A DNA stretch of 6,752 bases from Pseudomonadota bacterium (GCA_023426275.1 JAFABC010000220.1:1-6752); one strand, 5' to 3'. Shown: positions 1 through 5,242, numbered from the stretch's first letter. Numbers and translations are program-made. Notes: generated from the sequence alone by a model not told the origin.

Positions 1-21
1 CCCCCAGGCCTTGCCTGGGGG
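1..21 (-). terminator. Perfect 9-bp GC stem-loop at the left edge, possible terminator of the hybrid kinase gene
   Basis: Bases 1-9 (CCCCCAGGC) are perfectly complementary to bases 13-21 (GCCTGGGGG), leaving a 3-base loop. It lies about 60 bases past the stop codon of the kinase gene, the usual place for an intrinsic terminator. Bases 22-30 on the plus-strand side are not T-rich, so it would not work as a terminator for rightward transcription. Any U-tract for the leftward transcript would lie outside the window, so the terminator call is inference; the hairpin itself is seen directly. Confidence 0.45.
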
Positions 22-82
22 AAATTGCGCCGCCAAACGTTCGAAGCCCCGCCGCAACCAGACGCCGGACCAACCTGCCAGT

Positions 83-2197
83 CTAACGTCCGCTGCCCCC
101 TTTCGGGAGAGTCCGGGAGGGGCCGTGCCCCTCCCGGCCGCCGGAGGCATTCCTTGCCGTGTCGTCCGTCCCGCCGCGTCGGGCCACCCGGCCGAGCGCC
201 GCGGCCAGGGCGACGGACTCGATGGGCTTGGCCAGGTAGTCGTCCATGCCGGCGGCCAGGAAGCGTTCGCGGTCGCCGGCCATGGCGTGGGCGGTCAGGG
301 CGATCACGGGGGTCTGGGATTTCGCGCCGTGAATGGTTTCGTCGCGCAGCAGGGCCAGGGTTTCCAGGCCATCCATGCCGGGCATCTGGATGTCGAGGAG
401 CACCGCGTCAAAGGGATCGCGGGCAAAGATTTCCAGGGCGTCGGGACCCGAGGCCGCCTCGATGACGGTATGGCCCTGCTTGCGCAGCAGGGCACCGATG
501 GCCAGCCGGTTGACGCGCTCGTCTTCCACGAGCAGCAGCCGCAGGCCGGATGCGGCCGCGACATCGGGGCACGGCTCGGCACCCCGCGCCTCGGGCACGA
601 CCGCGCCCAGGGGCAGCGAACAGAGCACGCAGGTGCCCACCTGCGGTTCGCTGTCGATCCAGATGGAGCCGCCCATGAGCCGGACCAGCCGGTCGACGAT
701 GGACAGGCCGAGCCCCGCGCCCTGGTGGATGCGGGTGTTGGAGGCGTCGACCTGGGTGAAGGTCTCGAAGACCACGCCGAGCTTGTCGTGGGGGATGCCG
801 ATGCCGGTGTCGCCGACGCCGAAGACCAGACGGACCCGGTCGGAATCGGCCTCGGGGTAGCAGGCCGCCTCCAGGGTGATGCCGCCGCATTCGGTGAACT
901 TGACGGCGTTGCCGACGAGATTGAGCAGAATCTGTCGGATGCGGCCCTCGTCGCCCAACAGCAGGGACGGCATGTTCCGTTGGACGGCGGTCTTGAAGGT
1001 CAGGCCGCGCTGGCGCAGGGCCACGGTGAAGACGTTTTGAATGGAGGCGATGACGTCGCGCGGGGAAAAGGGGGCGTTGACCAGGGCGAGCTTGCCGGAT
1101 TCGACGCGCGAAAGGTCGAGGATGTCGGTCAGCAGCCGGGTCAGCCGCCGGCCGGAGTCCAGGGCCGTGGCCACGCAATCGCGCTGGTCCTCGTCCAGCC
1201 TGGAATCCTCCAGGATCTGCAACATGCCGAGCAGGCCGTTTAAGGGCGTGCGGATTTCGTGGCTCATGTTGGCCAGAAATTCGCTTTTGGCCTTGTTGGC
1301 GGACTCGGCGGCCTCCTTGGCGGCGGCCAGCCGGGTTTCGGACAGGCGCAACGATTCCTCGGCGTGCTTGCGCTCGGTGATGTTGGTGAACATGCCCACG
1401 GAACCGACAAAGCGACCCGCGGCGTCGTATTCGCTGCTGACGGCGATCAGCGTCCAGATCTCCTTGCCGTCGCGCCGCTTCAGGCGTCTCTCGTAGAGCC
1501 CGCCGCCGGGAGGCAGGGATTCGCGGCGCAGCATGGCCCGGTGCAGCTCGCGGTCCTCGGGGAACAGGTAGTCGCGCACTGGACGGCCGCTCATCTCGGC
1601 CGGGGTGACGTCGAGCATCATGGCCATGACCGCGTTGACGTAGGTGGTGCGCCACCGGGCGTCCACGGCCCAGATGCCCTCATTGGCCGTTTCCACGATC
1701 CGGCGGTAGCGGCTTTCGCTGAGGGCCAGGGCCCGTTCGGCCTGTTTGCGGCTGGTGATGTCGCGGATGACGCCGACCACGTGGCGCCGGCCCGCGTCGT
1801 CGATATAGAGCGTCTTGCGGGTCATGAAGGTGCGCCGGCGGTCATCGGCGTCGTAGGCGGTTTCCTCGGCCACGTCCTCGAAGCCGCAGGCCAGGGTCAT
1901 GGCGTCGTTTTTGAGCGAGGCCGCCCCCATCCGTCCCGGAAAGACGGCCGCCGCCGCCTCGCCGAGAATGTCCTGGCGGGCGCGGCCGGCCAGGGAGCAG
2001 AAGGCGTCGTTGACCAGCATGAAACGCCCGCCCGGGTCCTTGACGAAAAACGGATCGGGCATGGTCTCGATGATGCGTTCCAGAAACGGGTCCGCGCCAC
2101 GGCGGAAGACGCGGCCGCGCAACACCGCTCCGAAGACGGGAGAGACGGCCAACCCGGCAAGGCCGGCGGCCACGATGAAATACCAGCTGGCGTCCAT
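83..2197 (-). CDS. Hybrid sensor histidine kinase/response regulator (TM-PAS-PAS-HisKA-HATPase_c-REC), 704 aa
   Basis: A membrane-anchored sensor that autophosphorylates on His and passes the phosphate to its own receiver domain. One hydrophobic N-terminal segment (about residues 5-27) is followed by a PAS domain (about 38-150, closing with the PAC-like GVIRDITSRKQAE) and a second PAS/PAC (about 161-280, closing with TNITERKHAE). A short coiled-coil linker follows (about 280-305). The HisKA H-box is SHEIRTP with phospho-acceptor H313. The ATPase domain has N-box N430, G1 DTGIG at 463-467 and G2 GAGLGL at 493-498. The receiver domain (about 552-672) keeps E558/D559, phospho-acceptor D602, T635 and K657, so all catalytic positions look intact. 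There is no HPt domain, so any onward relay needs a separate HPt protein. No cognate regulator is adjacent and the signal is unknown. The start is the first in frame and gives the membrane segment; GAGGA lies 10 bases upstream, a rather distant ribosome site. The last 30 or so residues are a low-complexity G/R-rich tail beyond the receiver fold. Confidence 0.95.
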   Translation of the reverse strand: MDASWYFIVAAGLAGLAVSPVFGAVLRGRVFRRGADPFLERIIETMPDPFFVKDPGGRFMLVNDAFCSLAGRARQDILGEAAAAVFPGRMGAASLKNDAMTLACGFEDVAEETAYDADDRRRTFMTRKTLYIDDAGRRHVVGVIRDITSRKQAERALALSESRYRRIVETANEGIWAVDARWRTTYVNAVMAMMLDVTPAEMSGRPVRDYLFPEDRELHRAMLRRESLPPGGGLYERRLKRRDGKEIWTLIAVSSEYDAAGRFVGSVGMFTNITERKHAEESLRLSETRLAAAKEAAESANKAKSEFLANMSHEIRTPLNGLLGMLQILEDSRLDEDQRDCVATALDSGRRLTRLLTDILDLSRVESGKLALVNAPFSPRDVIASIQNVFTVALRQRGLTFKTAVQRNMPSLLLGDEGRIRQILLNLVGNAVKFTECGGITLEAACYPEADSDRVRLVFGVGDTGIGIPHDKLGVVFETFTQVDASNTRIHQGAGLGLSIVDRLVRLMGGSIWIDSEPQVGTCVLCSLPLGAVVPEARGAEPCPDVAAASGLRLLLVEDERVNRLAIGALLRKQGHTVIEAASGPDALEIFARDPFDAVLLDIQMPGMDGLETLALLRDETIHGAKSQTPVIALTAHAMAGDRERFLAAGMDDYLAKPIESVALAAALGRVARRGGTDDTARNASGGREGHGPSRTLPKGGSGR
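96..137 (-). repeat. Two consecutive hairpins inside the 3' end of the kinase coding region
   Basis: Bases 113-123 (CCGGGAGGGGC) pair perfectly with 127-137 (GCCCCTCCCGG): an 11-bp stem with a 3-base loop. Immediately beyond in the transcript, bases 109-105 and 100-96 give CTCCC-GAAA-GGGGG, a 5-bp stem (one G-U pair) closed by a GNRA-type tetraloop. Both sit upstream of the TAG at 83-85, so they are translated as part of the G/R/P-rich C-terminal tail. They look like terminator or mRNA-stabilising structures that the reading frame has run into. No U-tract follows either one. Confidence 0.6.
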
Positions 2198-2283
2198 GGC
2201 GGCGGGGTCCTCGGCATCCGCTCCGCCCCGCCGTCGTGTCGCCTCACCTGCCTGCGCGCGCCATACGGGGCTTGTCCGTCATT

Positions 2284-2305
2284 GCCGGATGCGTTTTCGT
2301 CCGGC
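2284..2305. repeat. REP-like imperfect palindrome upstream of the hybrid kinase
   Basis: GCCGGATG at 2284-2291 pairs with CGTCCGGC at 2298-2305 (8 bp including one G-T pair) around the loop CGTTTT. On the minus strand it would fold in the 5' leader of the kinase mRNA, about 90 bases before the start codon. The outer sequence recalls enterobacterial REP units in general form, but only one copy occurs here, so membership of a repeat family cannot be claimed. Confidence 0.45.
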
Positions 2306-2332
2306 TTGGCGCAAAACGCAACGCCCTATAAA

Positions 2333-2361
2333 AAAATAGAAAAAAAACTCCCCTTTGGCAA
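2333..2361 (-). promoter_or_regulatory. Candidate sigma-70-type promoter for the hybrid kinase
   Basis: On the minus strand TTGCCA (2361-2356; 5 of 6 match to TTGACA) is followed after 17 bases by TATTTT (2338-2333; 4 of 6 match to TATAAT). The two flank an 8-base T-run. This would start transcription near 2326, leaving a leader of roughly 130 bases. The same T-run could instead be the tail of the upstream operon's terminator, and low-complexity T-runs produce such matches easily, so this is weak. Confidence 0.25.
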
Positions 2362-2400
2362 GGCCGCCCCGCGCCGGCACGGCCGCGGCCCCGGGCGGCC
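2340..2400 (-). terminator. Candidate terminator of the permease-redox operon: GC stems followed by a T8 run
   Basis: In the minus-strand transcript GGCCGCCC (2400-2393) can pair with GGGCGGCC (2369-2362). The interval between them includes the perfect palindrome GGCCGCGGCC (2381-2390). A smaller stem CCTT-GCCA-AAGG (2363-2352) follows, then GGAG and eight T residues (2347-2340). The large stem is about 14 bases from the T-run, further than in a classical intrinsic terminator, and the near stem is only 4 bp. The location, after the last gene of a co-directional operon and before a new transcription unit, favours termination. Confidence 0.4.
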
Positions 2401-2413
2401 CGCGTGCGTCAGA

Positions 2414-2451
2414 CCCGGCCGGGAAGCGCACCGCACCCCCGGCCGGGAAGC
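2414..2451. repeat. 14-base direct repeat, two copies 24 bases apart, just after the reductase stop codon
   Basis: CCCGGCCGGGAAGC occurs at 2414-2427 and again at 2438-2451. Each copy contains the 10-base palindrome CCCGGCCGGG, so alternative stem-loops can form within a copy or between copies. GACCCG next to the stop codon (2460-2455) can also pair with CGGGTC at 2417-2412, enclosing the whole repeat. It is the first thing transcribed after the ferredoxin:thioredoxin reductase gene and may shape its mRNA 3' end. It could also be chance in such GC-rich DNA. Confidence 0.5.
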
Positions 2452-2460
2452 CGTCGGGTC

Positions 2461-2802
2461 CTAGCCCATGGCGGCCATGGTCTTTTCAATCGGCCGGCGT
2501 TCCGGCACGACGGGCAACGGCTTTTTCCCGTCGCGCACCTCGGGCGAAACGTACAGGCCGCAAAAGCAGGCGCCGAACTCGGCCACGTCGGGATCGCGGT
2601 ACTGGCAGGGGCACACCACGTCCCGGTCCAGCTCGAAGTTGCCCGAGGCCAGCCGGCACGGACAGGCCATGTAGCCGTAGCGCTCCTTGTTGATGAGAAG
2701 ACTTGCCAACAAATCCAGGGTCATTTCCATATCGGGGTTGAAATAATTCCCCTTGGCTTCCTGGAGGGGCCGCAGCTTGTCGTACAGTTCCTGGGCGTTC
2801 AT
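2461..2802 (-). CDS. Ferredoxin:thioredoxin reductase catalytic subunit-like protein, 113 aa
   Basis: Members of this family use a [4Fe-4S] cluster next to an active-site disulfide to pass electrons from ferredoxin to a thioredoxin or glutaredoxin-type protein in the cytoplasm. The three expected Cys-X-Cys pairs are present: C47-P-C49, C64-P-C66 and C79-F-C81, with spacings of 14 and 12 residues. CPCR and CPCQYRD are typical of the family, and length fits a stand-alone catalytic subunit of about 110-120 residues. From memory the spinach enzyme has spacings of 16 and 8 and CHC as the last pair, so the Cys layout and the Phe in place of His differ. No variable (FTR-alpha) subunit is nearby; free-living anaerobes commonly lack it. 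The start ATG overlaps the glutaredoxin-like stop by 4 bases (ATGA), implying translational coupling, so the upstream protein is the obvious partner. No convincing ribosome site of its own is seen. Confidence 0.9.
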   Translation of the reverse strand: MNAQELYDKLRPLQEAKGNYFNPDMEMTLDLLASLLINKERYGYMACPCRLASGNFELDRDVVCPCQYRDPDVAEFGACFCGLYVSPEVRDGKKPLPVVPERRPIEKTMAAMG

Positions 2803-3062
2803 TTCTTCTCACACGCATCCAGGGCTTGTTCGATCTCCTCGCGGCGAAAGCCCACGATAACCTTGTCGCCGATGACGATGGTGGGAAAGGACAAGGAGGG
2901 ATTGAGCTTGCGCACAATATTCATGACCTCGTTGCGCTCCTCCCCGGAAAGAAAGTCCACGTGGACGCAATCGTAGGGGATGTCATGCTCTTCGAGGTAT
3001 TCCTTGGCGTGTTTGCAATGCATGCAGGTGGACAATGCGTAAACCTTGATATCCGGACTCAT
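2799..3062 (-). CDS. Glutaredoxin/NrdH-like thiol-disulfide oxidoreductase, 87 aa
   Basis: A small cytoplasmic thioredoxin-fold protein expected to exchange dithiol for disulfide with a substrate. The redox motif is C13-M-H-C16 right after the first beta strand (KVYALST). The conserved cis-proline is in FPTIVIGD (P60) and a C-terminal GF (71-72) precedes the last helix, all as in glutaredoxin/NrdH proteins. No signal peptide is present. I chose the start at 3062 rather than an in-frame ATG at 3107, because 3062 has AAGGAG six bases upstream, matches the family N-terminus, and the longer form would overlap the permease gene with an unlikely sequence. It starts 19 bases after the permease stop and its own stop overlaps the next ATG. 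Position directly before the ferredoxin:thioredoxin reductase subunit suggests that enzyme reduces it. It could act on ribonucleotide reductase, on imported disulfides or on general thiols; sequence does not decide. Confidence 0.92.
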   Translation of the reverse strand: MSPDIKVYALSTCMHCKHAKEYLEEHDIPYDCVHVDFLSGEERNEVMNIVRKLNPSLSFPTIVIGDKVIVGFRREEIEQALDACEKK

Positions 3063-3068
3063 GGGAAA

Positions 3069-3074
3069 CTCCTT
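3069..3074 (-). promoter_or_regulatory. Ribosome binding site fixing the glutaredoxin-like start
   Basis: AAGGAG on the minus strand lies six bases before the ATG at 3062. It is the strongest Shine-Dalgarno match in this operon and supports the 87-residue form over the start 45 bases upstream. Confidence 0.8.
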
Positions 3075-3081
3075 GACGTTG

Positions 3082-3843
3082 TTATCGCGGCATCCTGGCG
3101 GTTCCATTCCGTATTCCTTTTTCCAGGCGGCCGGTCAAGTATGAAAGGGGCCAGGTCAGCAACAGATACAGGAGGGCGAGGGGCAAATAGGCCTCGAAGG
3201 TCCGATAGGTGGTGGAATTGACCACCTCGGCCGCCTTGGTCAGCTCACGCACGCTGATCACCGACAGCAGCGAGGAATCCTTGATGCAGGACACGAACTG
3301 GCCCGTGACCGGCGGCACGATACGCCGCATGGCCTGGGGGAAGATCACGTGGAACATGGTCTGCCGCCGGGTCATGCCCGTGGACAAGGCCGCCTCCCAC
3401 TGGCCCGTGTCGATGGATTCCACGCCGGCCCGCACCATTTCCGAAATATAGGCCCCCGAGAAAAACGCCAGGGAGGCCGTCCCGATAATATAGGGGCTGT
3501 CCACGTGGATGACCACGCCGATGCAGAAATAGAAAATGAGGATCTGCACGAGCAGCGGCGTGCCCCGAAAGGCGCCGACGTACAATCCAGCCAGTTCGCT
3601 GCAAAACACGCTGTCCGAAACCGAGGCCAGCCCCGAGGCCAGCCCGAACAGCAGGCCGAAGAAAATCGCGCCCACGGACAGGACCACGGTCATGCCGAAG
3701 CCCTCCAGGAAAATCTCCCGGTAGGCGTACACCGCACCCCAGTCCCAATGGTAGCGGATGCGCGAGAGCACGAACCACAGCAGGGCCGACAGTCCGGCCA
3801 GGAGCAGCGCCCGGACCAGCAACCGCGTCGCACGGCGACTCAT
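3082..3843 (-). CDS. Polar amino acid-type ABC transporter permease (HisM/GlnP family), 253 aa
   Basis: Inner-membrane channel subunit of a binding-protein-dependent importer. Hydrophobic segments lie at about residues 7-28, 48-72, 95-113, 117-137 and 217-238, with a further weaker one near 185-205. FRGTPLLVQ at about 93-99 is the conserved element of the His/Glu/Gln/Arg/opine permease family. The cytoplasmic EAA loop that docks the ATPase is present: EAA at 150-152, G156 and IFPQA at 167-171. Length is slightly above the usual 220-240 because of an extra N-terminal segment. The start overlaps the stop of the secreted-protein gene by 4 bases (ATGA), so translation is probably coupled. Only one permease is here, so it may form a homodimer; no ATPase gene is in the window. 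Residues 67-74 are a tandem GLAS duplication encoded by a perfect 12-base repeat. Substrate within the polar amino acid range cannot be read from sequence. Confidence 0.93.
   Translation of the reverse strand: MSRRATRLLVRALLLAGLSALLWFVLSRIRYHWDWGAVYAYREIFLEGFGMTVVLSVGAIFFGLLFGLASGLASVSDSVFCSELAGLYVGAFRGTPLLVQILIFYFCIGVVIHVDSPYIIGTASLAFFSGAYISEMVRAGVESIDTGQWEAALSTGMTRRQTMFHVIFPQAMRRIVPPVTGQFVSCIKDSSLLSVISVRELTKAAEVVNSTTYRTFEAYLPLALLYLLLTWPLSYLTGRLEKGIRNGTARMPR
3621..3644. repeat. Perfect 2 x 12-base tandem duplication inside the permease gene
   Basis: The unit CCGAGGCCAGCC occurs at 3621-3632 and again at 3633-3644 with no mismatch. Being a multiple of three it keeps the frame and gives the GLASGLAS sequence at the cytoplasmic end of the second membrane segment. 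It looks like a slippage product, possibly recent since there is no divergence even at third positions. Confidence 0.7.
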
Positions 3844-4226
3844 GGCACGAACTGCCCCGCCGGGATCACCAGCACGTACGGCGCGCGCTCGCCAAAATCC
3901 GCGCGCAGTTTCTCCGCGATCGCCTTGGACACGTCCCGGCCGGCCGTGACCAGGTAGACCACGTTATCCTGGGTCTCCACCCTTCCCTCCTCGTTTTTCC
4001 AGCCGCCGGTCCCGCGTCCCAGGCAGGTGAACCCGCCAAAGGTCGCGGACAACCAGGCTTCCAGCTCCCGTTGCCGGGCCGAAGCGCTCGCGCCCTCGGG
4101 CAACACCGTCGGCACGGTGAACACATGGGCGAAAACCTGCCGGCTCTCGGCCCGGCCCTGGGCCGCCAGCAGGCACAGCGAGGCCGCGAAGGCGCAGCAC
4201 ACAAGGCGCGACAACAAACGGTGCAT
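3840..4226 (-). CDS. Small secreted protein of unknown function between binding protein and permease, 128 aa
   Basis: I do not recognise this protein with confidence. A Sec-type signal peptide is clear: basic RLLSRL, a hydrophobic stretch at about 9-22, and a likely cleavage after QGRA (residue 26), giving a mature periplasmic domain of about 102 residues. Cys18 does not fit a lipobox because Leu precedes it. The mature part begins with a strand-like VFAHVFTVPTVL. A helix rich in Arg/Glu (50-61) follows, then a Gly-rich FGGFTCLGRGTGGW turn (63-76) with a single Cys (C68), the strand NVVYLVTA (88-95), an amphipathic helix (98-110) and the strand YVLVIPA near the C-terminus. This alpha/beta pattern and the FGGFT...GW signature vaguely recall small DUF3574-like periplasmic proteins, but that is a guess. 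AGGAG lies seven bases before the ATG, and the stop overlaps the permease start (ATGA). Position in the operon suggests an accessory role in the transporter, for example at the binding protein-permease interface; this is inference. Confidence 0.85.
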   Translation of the reverse strand: MHRLLSRLVCCAFAASLCLLAAQGRAESRQVFAHVFTVPTVLPEGASASARQRELEAWLSATFGGFTCLGRGTGGWKNEEGRVETQDNVVYLVTAGRDVSKAIAEKLRADFGERAPYVLVIPAGQFVP

Positions 4227-4240
4227 CAGTGTTCTCCTAG

Positions 4241-4279
4241 CCGGACGGGCACCGGGCCGCTGGCAGCGCGCCCGTCCGG
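4241..4279 (-). repeat. Stem-loop between the binding-protein gene and the secreted-protein/permease genes
   Basis: CCGGACGGGC (4241-4250) pairs perfectly over 10 bp with GCCCGTCCGG (4270-4279), leaving a 19-base loop that can fold a small inner stem (CGCTG/CAGCG). In the transcript it ends directly against the AGGAG ribosome site of the 128-residue gene. There is no U-tract, so it is not a standard terminator. In ABC operons, stem-loops at this position commonly protect the binding-protein mRNA and lower expression of the downstream permease; the same role is plausible here. The rest of the 187-base spacer (4227-4413) has another 10-base palindrome (CGTCCGGACG, 4346-4355) and no gene. Confidence 0.55.
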
Positions 4280-4413
4280 ATGCCCGTCACGACGGCGTCC
4301 GCCAACGCGGCCGGCCGGGCGCCCCCGGCCGCCACGCGAACCGGCCGTCCGGACGCGAGGCGACCGCGGGCAACCCGGCGGGCGCGGACAAACGCCGTCG
4401 GCCGGTCCCCGGG

Positions 4414-5229
4414 CTATTGGCCCAGCAGGTTCTTGAAATACTTGGCCCGAAGCGTTTGCAGCGTGCCGTCGGCCTTGATGGTGGCCAGATACATCTCCAG
4501 CCACTGCCACCAGTCGAAATCACCCTTTTGCAAGGCGATGCAAAACGGCTCGTAGGTAAAGGGGGTGAGAATCGCCCTGGTGGTGTCCGGATTCTGCTTG
4601 TGGTGCTTGGCGATGGAGATCTGGTCGTAGAAAAAGGCGTCGGCCCGGCCGGACGCCACTTCCTGGACGCAGGCGGTCTCGTCCTTGTAGCGGTTGATGG
4701 TGGCCTTGGGAAAACGCTTGGTGGCCACCAGATCGGCCGTGGTGCCGGTCTTGACCGCGAGCACCCGGCCCGGCGCGTCGAGCTGGTCCACGCTCGTGAC
4801 GGAAGCGGCTTTTTTGGCGCTCAGCAGCGCGCACAGCCCGGTGGTGAAGTACGGCGAGGTGAAGGTGATGGACTTGGCCCGCTCCAGCGTGCCGGTGATG
4901 CCCGAAATGATGAGGTCGATCTTGCCGGCGGACAGGGCCGGGATGAGCCCGGTCCACTCCATGTCCTTGATTTCCAGTTTGACGCCCAGCCGCTCGGCCA
5001 GGGTCCGGGCGATGTCCACGTCGAAGCCGACCGGTTTGCCCTGCTCGTCCACGTACTCGAAGGGCCAGAATTTGAGTTCCATGCCGACAACCAGCGTGCC
5101 GCGCTCGACGATCTTGCGCAGGTTGCTGCCCTCGTAAATGTCGTAAGGGGTGGTCGTGGCCAGGGCCGTGCCGCAGCACATGGTCAGCGCCACAAAGGCG
5201 AGGCTGACAATGCGGATGAAACGAATCAT
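4414..5229 (-). CDS. Family 3 solute-binding protein of a polar amino acid ABC transporter, 271 aa
   Basis: Periplasmic receptor that captures a small solute, usually a polar amino acid, and delivers it to the membrane permease. The signal peptide has basic residues R3/R6, a hydrophobic core of about 7-19 and a likely cleavage after TALA (residue 24). The mature protein opens with the family hallmark RGTLVVGM...FWPFEYV and the signature GFDVDIARTLAERLG (68-82). The ligand-clamping Arg expected after the G-T-x-E-R element is R117 (ITGTLERAKSITF), and the Asp that binds the amino group in HisJ-like proteins corresponds to D202 in AFFYDQ. Size is normal for the family. The start at 5229 is preferred over an in-frame one at 5304 because it gives a clean signal peptide and has GGGAGGA six bases upstream. 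It heads the operon; the permease follows two genes later. The substrate is not determined; glutamine, arginine, cystine or related solutes are possible. Confidence 0.93.
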   Translation of the reverse strand: MIRFIRIVSLAFVALTMCCGTALATTTPYDIYEGSNLRKIVERGTLVVGMELKFWPFEYVDEQGKPVGFDVDIARTLAERLGVKLEIKDMEWTGLIPALSAGKIDLIISGITGTLERAKSITFTSPYFTTGLCALLSAKKAASVTSVDQLDAPGRVLAVKTGTTADLVATKRFPKATINRYKDETACVQEVASGRADAFFYDQISIAKHHKQNPDTTRAILTPFTYEPFCIALQKGDFDWWQWLEMYLATIKADGTLQTLRAKYFKNLLGQ

Positions 5230-5235
5230 ACGGAA

Positions 5236-5242
5236 TCCTCCC
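5236..5242 (-). promoter_or_regulatory. Ribosome binding site fixing the start of the solute-binding protein
   Basis: GGGAGGA on the minus strand lies six bases before the ATG at 5229. The alternative upstream start would put a charged 25-residue stretch ahead of the signal peptide, which is unlikely for a secreted protein. Confidence 0.8.

Noticed and set aside
11..1243. Long plus-strand open frame of about 410 codons opposite the hybrid kinase
   Set aside because: It is the antisense of a kinase gene with intact catalytic motifs. The sequence is G/D/A-rich with no domain pattern, as expected from high-GC codon bias keeping the opposite frame open.
1259..2464. Second long plus-strand open frame opposite the kinase and running into the intergenic gap
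   Set aside because: Low-complexity antisense shadow with no recognisable family, no credible ribosome site, and it crosses the A-tract/terminator region.
3062..3107. Longer form of the glutaredoxin-like protein starting at 3107
   Set aside because: Adds 15 non-family residues overlapping the permease end, while the ATG at 3062 has AAGGAG at ideal spacing.
4170..4176. Lipoprotein lipobox in the 128-residue protein (Cys18)
   Set aside because: Leu occupies the position just before Cys, where Gly, Ala or Ser is required; a normal signal peptidase I site after residue 26 fits better.
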